64,000 bases of DNA from an uncultured Phycisphaerales bacterium (GTDB lineage: Bacteria > Planctomycetota > Phycisphaerae > Sedimentisphaerales > Anaerobacaceae), in NCBI GenBank assembly GCA_937927975.1, contig CALEZT010000228.1, positions 1 through 64,000 of the forward strand, in the 5' to 3' direction. Positions 39,737 to 46,325 of the stretch are shown here, piece by piece. The position numbers and the translations under genes are program-made. A model generated the notes under the pieces. The model had not been told where the DNA came from and searched no databases. It saw only the letters and a program-made list of their open reading frames with translations. The first letter of the stretch is position 1. The number at the start of each line of letters is the position of its first letter.

Positions 39737-39906
39737 GGGATCTCCCTTCACTTCGACAAAGTGTTGACTACGGTTTCCTCTTGGTTATGAGCAGGGCCGC
39801 CATGACAGCTACGGCCGAAATACTGACTAAGACGAGCGCGATGATGATCCGTCCTTTCGTTATGCGATCCTGGTTCGGGTCGGAGCATCATACGCCGACC
39901 CGTGTT

Positions 39907-41037
39907 CTACTTCGTTTCCTCTTCGTCGTCCAGCCGGTCACGATCGACCCTGGCCAGCACGATTCGTTCATAGGGATTCTGGTCTCCTGCCTCGAAAAGG
40001 CAGGCCAGAGCCCCGTCGGGCAACATGGCCAGGCAGGAATAGGCGGCCGGGCCCGGCCACAGGACCCTCTTGATCGGCCACGTCTTACCTTCGTCCAGGC
40101 TCACACGAACGGTCATGTCCTGTCGTTTTGTCGTATGAGCCGGATTGGAGAAGGCCAGGCGAGACGGGTTCATCGTGCATCGGAGAAAGCCGGCCTGGCA
40201 CACGGGTTCGATCAGAGCAGGATCGTGCCGAACGCCAGACCACGTGAGCCCGCCGTCGGCGCTGGTCGCCAGAGCACGGGTCGTCTGCGACCGGTCGTAG
40301 TTCCGCATGTTGATCAGAAGCGTTCCATCCGCGAGTTCGACGACCTGGCACTCGTTGACCGCCGGGCGAATGACGCCGCCCAACTGCCAGGTTTGACCGT
40401 GATCGTCGCTGTAGACGATGTGCGAACCGTAACCGTGCGGATCGTCGGGTTCGACGTAGCTGTGGTCGCACGGGATCACCAGTCGGCCCTTCCAGGGACC
40501 TTGCGTCAGTTGGATACCGACGCCGGGACCGGTGGCGTACCATCGCCACTCGGGGCGTTTGACCCGCGCGGTGATCTCCCGCGGCCGGGCCCACGTTCGA
40601 CCATTGTCGTCGCTGGACGTGATGAAGACCCGACGGGTGTCCTTCGCGGCATTCTGCATGATCTGGCTTTCGGTGTCCTTGCCGTGATTCCAGGTCAAGG
40701 GAAGCCAGATCGTGCCGGTGGTTCGATCCACCACAGGGCAGGGGTTTCCGCAGGTGTTTTCTCCATCATCCCATACCACCTGTTGGGGGCCCCAGGTTCT
40801 GCCGCCATCGGCAGATCGTTTCACAAGCACGTCGATGTCGCCGGCGTCGGACCGACTGCCTTTGCGCCCTTCGCAGAAGGCCAGAAGGGCGCCGTCTGGA
40901 GCGACGACCAGGGCGGGGATCCGGTAGGTGTGATAGCCGTCGCGGCCGCTGACGAAGACGTCGGTGAGTTGGGGATCGGCGACGCAGCAGAATGCGGATG
41001 CGACCAGGTAGAATGTAAGGTCTGTAACGAGTATCAC
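39907..41037 (-). CDS. Exo-alpha-sialidase-like glycosidase (GH33 type)
   Basis: A 376-residue six-bladed propeller enzyme with an N-terminal hydrophobic export segment (MILVTDLTFYLVASAFCCVA). The arginine-bearing family motif YRIPALVV is followed by five Asp boxes (SADGGRTW, SDDNGRTW, SDDHGQTW, SADGGLTW, SLDEGKTW) and the NECQVVELADGTLLINMRNY block that usually carries the catalytic glutamate side of the site. It would release terminal sialic acids or a related nonulosonic sugar from glycans outside the cytoplasm. Its ATG overlaps the stop of the upstream zinc-ribbon gene (ATGA), so the pair is co-translated. Confidence 0.9.
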   Translation of the reverse strand: MILVTDLTFYLVASAFCCVADPQLTDVFVSGRDGYHTYRIPALVVAPDGALLAFCEGRKGSRSDAGDIDVLVKRSADGGRTWGPQQVVWDDGENTCGNPCPVVDRTTGTIWLPLTWNHGKDTESQIMQNAAKDTRRVFITSSDDNGRTWARPREITARVKRPEWRWYATGPGVGIQLTQGPWKGRLVIPCDHSYVEPDDPHGYGSHIVYSDDHGQTWQLGGVIRPAVNECQVVELADGTLLINMRNYDRSQTTRALATSADGGLTWSGVRHDPALIEPVCQAGFLRCTMNPSRLAFSNPAHTTKRQDMTVRVSLDEGKTWPIKRVLWPGPAAYSCLAMLPDGALACLFEAGDQNPYERIVLARVDRDRLDDEEETK

Positions 41038-41453
41038 GCCTGTGAGTCCTTGGTAGTCTGGGGTGTATCTTTTCCGAGCATATCGGCCAGGAGCCTGAGG
41101 ATTCGATTCTCAGGGTCCAGTTGACCCCGGCGGAGGATATCCTCCAACTCGCCGCGATCGAACCAGAGCCCATGACTCCGTCGACACTGGTCGATTCTCA
41201 AGGGCAGCGTCGCCTGCCCCACCAGGATCTTGTTCATCCGTTTGTCGCAAATCGGACACAGGCGGGGTTGCTCGGTCCCGGCGGTGTCCTTACGAAAGGA
41301 ACGTAGGAGTTGTCCGGCCTTCTCGGGGGCGTCCATGAGCAATTCCAGTTCGCCGCTATCGAGCCAGACGCCGCCGCAGGAGACGCAGTAGTCGATCTCC
41401 ACATTGGCCATCTCCAGCGTTATCATCGCGTTCTTGCACGCAGGACAGTTCAT
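41034..41453 (-). CDS. Double zinc-ribbon protein (zf-TFIIB family)
   Basis: A 139-residue soluble protein made of two zinc ribbons of the TFIIB-like type. The first is MNCPACKNAM...CVSCGGVWLDSGELELLM (C-x2-C, C-x2-C). The second is CPICDKRM...DQCRRSHGLWFDRGELEDIL, in which the last cysteine pair is altered to C-x-x-x-H, so a CCCH site is likely. The GGVWLDxGEL signature is typical of this family, whose function is unknown. It is the first gene of a two-gene unit with the sialidase, overlapping it by four bases. No direct functional link to sialidase is known to me. Confidence 0.88.
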   Translation of the reverse strand: MNCPACKNAMITLEMANVEIDYCVSCGGVWLDSGELELLMDAPEKAGQLLRSFRKDTAGTEQPRLCPICDKRMNKILVGQATLPLRIDQCRRSHGLWFDRGELEDILRRGQLDPENRILRLLADMLGKDTPQTTKDSQA

Positions 41454-41609
41454 TCAGAGGCTCCAGGCACTCCTGACTACTATTCATATCGGCCTGGCGG
41501 CGTATATTCCATGATTGCCGATTCGACGCAGGCAGACGGTTAGCCGCAGGATACGGATATAGACGCATGGGCGTGCGGGATATTCAAGGGCCTGGCACCA
41601 CAAAAATTT

Positions 41610-41629
41610 CGCATTCCTGCGTTTTTTTT
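41610..41629 (+). terminator. Small hairpin with an eight-T run
   Basis: CGCA (41610-41613), TTCC loop, TGCG (41618-41621), then TTTTTTTT. The stem is short, but the U-run is the longest in the window after the cold-shock terminator. It could end a short transcript begun in this gap. Confidence 0.35.
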
Positions 41630-41702
41630 CATCTACATCGACCGTACGAGAATCGCCTTGATAGACAAGAGTCAATCCCTTGCGAGGGTGGCCTGTGGAT
41701 AT

Positions 41703-41740
41703 GGCGAAGACGCAGCGAGCGGGCGGGCTGCGTCTTCGCC
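41703..41740. terminator. Perfect 14-bp stem-loop
   Basis: GGCGAAGACGCAGC (41703-41716) is the exact reverse complement of GCTGCGTCTTCGCC (41727-41740), around a ten-nt loop GAGCGGGCGG. CTTCATTT follows. It has the form of a bidirectional terminator but lies about 250 bp from the nearest gene. Confidence 0.5.
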
Positions 41741-42000
41741 CTTCATTTACGCGTGCAGTCACGCCGGTTTCGCACTTCTTCTGCAGTCGCTTCAACAATG
41801 GTGGAGCATGTCCAATCGAAGCCGGATGAGCCCAGGATGCCGCCTGCCGACAAAGGAGAAGGTTGGCGTTTCACTTGCGGCCCACCATTGCAGGGAGTGT
41901 GGGAGCAGGGTATAAAGGGATGGCTTCAATAGGAGTATGGCAGCACGATGCCTGCTTTCGCCAAGACGCTGGTTTCGCACGAAGTTATGTGGATTGGGCC

Positions 42001-42038
42001 TTTTCTTACGGGGAGAAGGTCGCAGGTTCAAGTGCTGC
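42001..42038 (+). pseudogene. tRNA-Arg(ACG)-like remnant
   Basis: TTTTC-TTACGGG-GAGAA forms a proper anticodon stem-loop with ACG at 42008-42010, followed by GGTC and GCAGG-TTCAAGT-GCTGC, a T-arm in which the closing pair next to the loop is a G-G mismatch. Upstream, TTATGTGGATTGGGC only loosely resembles a D-arm, and no 7-bp acceptor stem can be formed with ACCGTTC. It is probably a decayed tRNA or chance resemblance, not a working gene. Confidence 0.3.
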
Positions 42039-42081
42039 ACCGTTCATTCACCGACGATATCGAACGCGAGTTGCAGTGGAG

Positions 42082-42104
42082 GGGGATCCCCGACAGAGAT
42101 CCCC
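42082..42104 (+). other. Hairpin upstream of the DUF1080-RraA gene
   Basis: GGGGATC (42082-42088) pairs with GATCCCC (42098-42104) around a nine-nt loop, about 53 nt before the ATG. The word GATCCCCGA occurs twice here in tandem. Confidence 0.35.
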
Positions 42105-42157
42105 GATTAACTCGGCTGACGAGGTCATGCGACAACAACAGGTGAAAGGAGTGCCGA

Positions 42158-43765
42158 ATGAATTGCAGAAGGATGCTTTGGCTTGCGGCTGCGCTGGTGT
42201 TGGCAGCGACCGGTGCGGGTATGGCCCAGGAACAACGCCAGGACTCGTGGGTCGCTCTTTTCGATCCGAATGTGCACAAGGACCTCGCGGGATGGTCCGT
42301 CCACAGCGGGACGGCCAGGTATCACGTCGAGGGCAATGAGATCGTCGGCACGACGGTCAAGGGCAGCCCCAACACGTTCCTCTGCACCGAGCGGGAGTAT
42401 GGCGACTTCGTCCTGGAGTTCGAGGTCAAGGTCGATCCACGGCTCAACTCCGGCGTTCAGATCCGCAGCCAGATCGCCCCGAAGGAGATGGCGTTCGTAT
42501 TCCCCGATCGCGAGGGGAAGCCTCAGTCCCGCGTAATTCCCGCCGATCGCGTGTACGGCTACCAGGTGGAGATCGCCACGGAGAAGGCCGGCTCTTCCGG
42601 CAGCATCTACGACGAGGCGCGTCGCGCGGTCATGCTGGCCAGCACGAATGCGGATCCCGTTGCGAGCAAGGCTTTCAAGGACAACCAGTGGAACAAGTAT
42701 CGGGTCGAGTGCAAGGGCGACCGGATCCGCACATGGATCAATAACGTGCCCTGCGTCGATCTGCGGGACAGCATGACCCTGCGAGGCGTGATCGGCCTGC
42801 AGGTGCATGGCATCGGAAACCAGGAAGGGCCATACGAGGTCCGCTGGCGAAATCTCCGCATCCAGGCCGCCGACGGAGGCGTCGAGCCGGTGGATATTTC
42901 CGGCCGCACGCGCGTGCTCCAGTGTACGCCGAAATGGACCGGGCCGCGGATGGCGGACGGACGGCCGCGAGTTTCGGACGATCTGATCAAGCGGATGAGG
43001 AATGTGCCGATCACGATGGCCTGGAGCGTCGTCAGCAACGCGGGCTATCACAACTGCTATGAGACGGCGCTGGGCTGGCAAATCATGCGTCCGGAAGAAG
43101 CGATTGTGGGTCGCGTGCTCACCGCGCAGTACATCCCCATGCAGCCGGACTTCAACAAGGCGATCATGGATCAGGGACACGCCGAGGGCCGGTTGGGCAA
43201 CTCCAATTCCTGGCCGATCGACATGCTCCAGAAAGGCGATGTCTACGTCGCCGACGGGTTCGGCAAGGTGCTCGACGGCACTCTGATCGGCGACAACCTG
43301 GGCAACGCGATCTACGCCAGGAGCGGCAACGGCGTGATCTTCAACGCAGGCGTTCGCGACCTGGAAGGGCTCGAAGAGATCGAAGGCTTCAACGCCTGGC
43401 ACAAAGGCGCGGACCCGAGCTACCTCAAAGAAGTGATGCTCAGTGCGATCAACGTGCCCATCCGGATCGGTCGGGCGGTGGCCTGCCCAGGCGACGTGGT
43501 GCTGGCCAAACGAGAGGGAATCGTCTTCATCCCGGCTCACCTGGCGGAGAAAGTCGTCACCGAATCGGAGGCGATCACGCTCCGCGACATGTTCGGGCAT
43601 CGGCGGCTCAAGGAGGGCAAGTACACGCCGGGACAGATCGACAGCCGATGGACGCCCGAGATTCGCGAGGATTTCCGAGGCTGGCTCAAGCAGAACATCA
43701 ACCAACTGCCGGTGCCCAGGGAAGTGATCGAGGAGATGCTCGATCCCAAGGCGAGGAACTGGTAA
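42158..43765 (+). CDS. Exported fusion of a DUF1080 domain and an RraA-like domain
   Basis: A 535-residue protein with signal peptide MNCRRMLWLAAALVLAATGAG. Residues about 28-245 are a DUF1080 (3-keto-disaccharide hydrolase) beta-sandwich: WVALFDPNVHKDLAGWSVHSG, GDFVLEFEVKVDPRLNSGVQIRSQ, GYQVEIA and WNKYRVECKGDRIRTWINN. Residues about 275-500 are an RraA/HMG-aldolase-like fold: GRVLTAQY, LQKGDVYVADGFG, IGDNLGNAIYARSGNGVI, GVRDLEGL with the Arg400-Asp401 pair used for substrate and metal binding, and CPGDVVLAKREGIVFIPAHL. RraA-type enzymes normally work in the cytoplasm as aldolases or decarboxylases, so export is unusual. The ATG has a strong AAAGGAG. It is first in an operon with two Tat-exported sugar enzymes and a GH31 enzyme. 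Confidence 0.85.
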   Translation: MNCRRMLWLAAALVLAATGAGMAQEQRQDSWVALFDPNVHKDLAGWSVHSGTARYHVEGNEIVGTTVKGSPNTFLCTEREYGDFVLEFEVKVDPRLNSGVQIRSQIAPKEMAFVFPDREGKPQSRVIPADRVYGYQVEIATEKAGSSGSIYDEARRAVMLASTNADPVASKAFKDNQWNKYRVECKGDRIRTWINNVPCVDLRDSMTLRGVIGLQVHGIGNQEGPYEVRWRNLRIQAADGGVEPVDISGRTRVLQCTPKWTGPRMADGRPRVSDDLIKRMRNVPITMAWSVVSNAGYHNCYETALGWQIMRPEEAIVGRVLTAQYIPMQPDFNKAIMDQGHAEGRLGNSNSWPIDMLQKGDVYVADGFGKVLDGTLIGDNLGNAIYARSGNGVIFNAGVRDLEGLEEIEGFNAWHKGADPSYLKEVMLSAINVPIRIGRAVACPGDVVLAKREGIVFIPAHLAEKVVTESEAITLRDMFGHRRLKEGKYTPGQIDSRWTPEIREDFRGWLKQNINQLPVPREVIEEMLDPKARNW

Positions 43766-43806
43766 GACGACCGAATCAACCTGACTCGTATAAGGAAAGA
43801 CACACG

Positions 43807-45168
43807 ATGAAGCAGCAGAAGCACGAGGCAGCCTGTTCGAGACGCTCTTTGTTCAGAACCGCCGGCGCGGGGTTTGCCGGCCTGACGCTGGCAGGTTTGG
43901 TGGACGCGCCGATTGAGGAGCAGGTGGCGTGCGCCACGCAGAACATCTCTCGCAGTTCCAGTCCTTCGGAACTGCGGATCACCGATCTTCGCATCGCAGT
44001 GGTCGGACGGGCGCCGATGCGATGTCCGCTGATCCGCATCGATACGAATCAGGGCATCTCCGGTTACGGCGAAGTCCGCGACGGGGCCAGCGAACGCTAC
44101 GCGCTGATGCTCAAGGCCCGCCTGCTCCGGCAGAACCCCTGCAACGTCGAGCTGTTGTTCAAGCGAATCCGACAGTTCGGCGGTCATGCCCGCCAGGGCG
44201 GGGGCGTCTCCGGCGTGGAGATGGCCCTGTGGGACCTTGCGGGCAAAGCCTATGGCGTCCCGGTCTATCAGATGCTCGGCGGACGCTATCGCGAAAAAGT
44301 TCGGCTGTACGCGGACACGCCCGACGGGCAGGTCACCGGCTTGAAGAAACGGATCGAGCAGGGATTCACGTTCCTCAAATACGATTGCGGAATCCGAAGC
44401 GTTCGCGACGTCCCCGGCGCGCTGACCTATCCGACCCGGGAGACCAACTGGCAGGGCAAGCACCCGTTCACCGGCATCCAACTGTCCGACAAAGGGGCGG
44501 CGTTGATGGCTGAGAAGTTCGCCGCGGTTCGGGAGGTGGTCGGGTGGGAAATCCCTGTGGCGTCGGACCATTTCGGCCATATAGACGTCAACAGTTGCAT
44601 CAAACTGGGCAAGGCGGTGGGACCGTATCAGTTGGCCTGGCTTGAGGACATGGTTCCGTGGGAATACACGGATATGCTCAAGGAGATCAAGCATGCGATC
44701 GATGTCCCTCTGCTGACGGGCGAGGACATCTACACCCTCGACGGAGGCTTCAAGAAGCTGATCGACGAGCGTGCGATCGATATGGTGCACCCCGACCTGG
44801 CCACCGCGGGCGGCATCCTCGAAACCAAGAAGATCGGCGACTACGCCGAGGCTGCGGGCATTGCGATGGCACTGCATTTCGCGGGAACGCCGGTGTCGTT
44901 CATGGCCAATCTGCACTGCGCCGCGGCGACGGAGAACTTCATCGCTTTGGAGCATCACTCAGTAGACGTCGAATGGTGGGAAGACTTGGTCGCCGGAGTC
45001 CCGAAGCCGCTTCATACAGGCGGTTTCGCCCGTGTGCCGGATGGGCACGGCCTGGGCATTGAGCTGAACCTGGACGTGCTCAAGGAGCATCTCGATCGCG
45101 GCTGCGAGCTGTTCGCGCCCACCGACGAGTGGAACCAGGATCGCTCCAACGACCGGCTCTGGAGCTGA
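43807..45168 (+). CDS. Tat-exported enolase-superfamily (mandelate racemase/dehydratase-type) enzyme
   Basis: A 453-residue sugar-acid dehydratase or racemase-like protein. ATG 43807 (SD AAGGAAAG) starts a Tat signal with CSRRSLFRTAGAGFAGLTLAG. The N-terminal capping domain has RIDTNQGISGYGE. The barrel carries the metal ligand triad in VASDHFGHID, AWLEDMVPWEY and LTGEDIYTLDG, and the general base region includes FLKYDCGIRS and ALHFAGTPVS. The family removes the alpha-proton of a carboxylate; close relatives dehydrate sugar acids such as galactonate or gluconate. Export of such an enzyme is rare, and it follows the DUF1080-RraA gene by 41 bp. The substrate is inferred, not shown. Confidence 0.87.
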   Translation: MKQQKHEAACSRRSLFRTAGAGFAGLTLAGLVDAPIEEQVACATQNISRSSSPSELRITDLRIAVVGRAPMRCPLIRIDTNQGISGYGEVRDGASERYALMLKARLLRQNPCNVELLFKRIRQFGGHARQGGGVSGVEMALWDLAGKAYGVPVYQMLGGRYREKVRLYADTPDGQVTGLKKRIEQGFTFLKYDCGIRSVRDVPGALTYPTRETNWQGKHPFTGIQLSDKGAALMAEKFAAVREVVGWEIPVASDHFGHIDVNSCIKLGKAVGPYQLAWLEDMVPWEYTDMLKEIKHAIDVPLLTGEDIYTLDGGFKKLIDERAIDMVHPDLATAGGILETKKIGDYAEAAGIAMALHFAGTPVSFMANLHCAAATENFIALEHHSVDVEWWEDLVAGVPKPLHTGGFARVPDGHGLGIELNLDVLKEHLDRGCELFAPTDEWNQDRSNDRLWS

Positions 45169-45286
45169 CCGGCTTTCGCCTTGGGCTCATACGCAATGAA
45201 TTTGGCAGACACGGCTCAATGCCGACGTTGACGAAATACGTGGTGTCACGAAGGATGGGTTTGAACGAGAACTTAGGAGTGCGATC

Positions 45287-46279
45287 ATGCAAAATCAAGC
45301 ACAAACCAGAGAACGACGAACAATGTCCCGCCGGGAGTTACTGGGCGGCGCGGCGGCAGTGGCAGCTCTCGCCATGGCGCCGAATGGCGTGTTGAAAGAC
45401 GCTGCGGCCCAGCCTGCGGGCAAGCCCAACTCCAATTTCGGCGGCGTCCAGATCGGAACGATCACCTACAGCTTCCGCGGCCTGCCCGGCTCGGCCGAGG
45501 ACATTCTCAAGTACGTCGTTCAGTGCGGGATCAGCTCAATCGAGTTGATGGGCGAGCCCGTCGAGCAGTTCGCGGGAGTTCCCACCGGGCCCCGTGGCGG
45601 CCGACGCGGGGAGATGACCGACGAGCAGCGAAAGGCGATGGACAAGAGTGTTGCAGATCAGCTCCAGTGGCGCGTGTCGGCACCGATGGACAAGTTCCAG
45701 GCCCTTCGCAAGCTGTACAACGACGCAGGCGTCAACATCCACATCGTCAAGTTCGGCAACATCGGCGACCGCAATATGACCGACGGCGAAATCGATTACT
45801 ACTTCCGAATCGCCAAGGCGCTGGGGGCCAGGGGCATCACTCGCGAACTCTCGGAAGAGGCCGCCAAACGACTGGGCCCCTTTGCGGACAAGCACGAGAT
45901 CATGATCGGCTTCCACAATCACACGCAGATGACGCCTACGACCTACGAGGGATCGATGCTTTCGTACGGGAAGTACCTGGGCATCAATTTCGACATCGGC
46001 CACTATGTCGCCGGCACGAACCGTTCGCCGATTCCCATCATCGAGAAATATCACGACCGGATTCTCAGCCTCCACCTGAAGGACCGCAAGATCAACAACG
46101 GTCCGAACATGCCGTTCGGGCAGGGCGATACGCCGGTGGCGCTGGTGCTCCAGTTGCTCAAGAGAGAGAAGTGGCCCATCCCGGCCGACATCGAGCTGGA
46201 GTACCCGGTCCCGCAGGACTCCGACCCGGTCGCCGAGACGGCCAAGTGCGTCCAGTTCTGCAAACAGGCGTTGGCCTGA
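45287..46279 (+). CDS. Tat-exported sugar phosphate isomerase/epimerase-like TIM barrel
   Basis: A 330-residue AP-endonuclease-2/xylose-isomerase-like TIM barrel with an N-terminal Tat signal (TMSRRELLGGAAAVAALAMA). The barrel shows GTITYSFRGLPGSAEDIL, CGISSIELMGEP, the metal-site regions GFHNHTQM, INFDIGHYVAG and LSLHLKDRK, and DIELEYPVP at the end, which together hold the His/Asp/Glu ligands of the family. Relatives act as 3-keto-sugar or hexulose epimerases and as glycoside C-C or C-O lyases in the 3-keto-glycoside pathway. The ATG has TAGGAG upstream. It lies between the enolase-type enzyme and the GH31 gene. Confidence 0.87.
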   Translation: MQNQAQTRERRTMSRRELLGGAAAVAALAMAPNGVLKDAAAQPAGKPNSNFGGVQIGTITYSFRGLPGSAEDILKYVVQCGISSIELMGEPVEQFAGVPTGPRGGRRGEMTDEQRKAMDKSVADQLQWRVSAPMDKFQALRKLYNDAGVNIHIVKFGNIGDRNMTDGEIDYYFRIAKALGARGITRELSEEAAKRLGPFADKHEIMIGFHNHTQMTPTTYEGSMLSYGKYLGINFDIGHYVAGTNRSPIPIIEKYHDRILSLHLKDRKINNGPNMPFGQGDTPVALVLQLLKREKWPIPADIELEYPVPQDSDPVAETAKCVQFCKQALA

Positions 46280-46325
46280 TCGACGTTGCGGTACCTGCAC
46301 GGGATCTGTTCTATAGAAGGCGGCA

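Larger units (their letters stand above)
41454..42157 (+). other. 704-bp gene-free region rich in hairpins
   Basis: No reading frame here has family resemblance or a proper ribosome-binding site. It contains a short CGCA-TTCC-TGCG hairpin followed by eight T (41610-41629), a perfect 14-bp stem (41703-41740), a tRNA-like remnant (42001-42038) and a GGGGATC hairpin (42082-42104) before the DUF1080-RraA gene. It may hide a small RNA. Confidence 0.5.

Noticed and set aside
41985..42045. Functional tRNA-Arg gene
   Set aside because: The acceptor stem cannot form, the D arm is unpaired and the T-stem closing pair is G-G; kept only as a possible relic.
41863..42339. 158-aa frame running into the DUF1080-RraA gene
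   Set aside because: It reads through the tRNA-like remnant and then out of frame into a certain gene.
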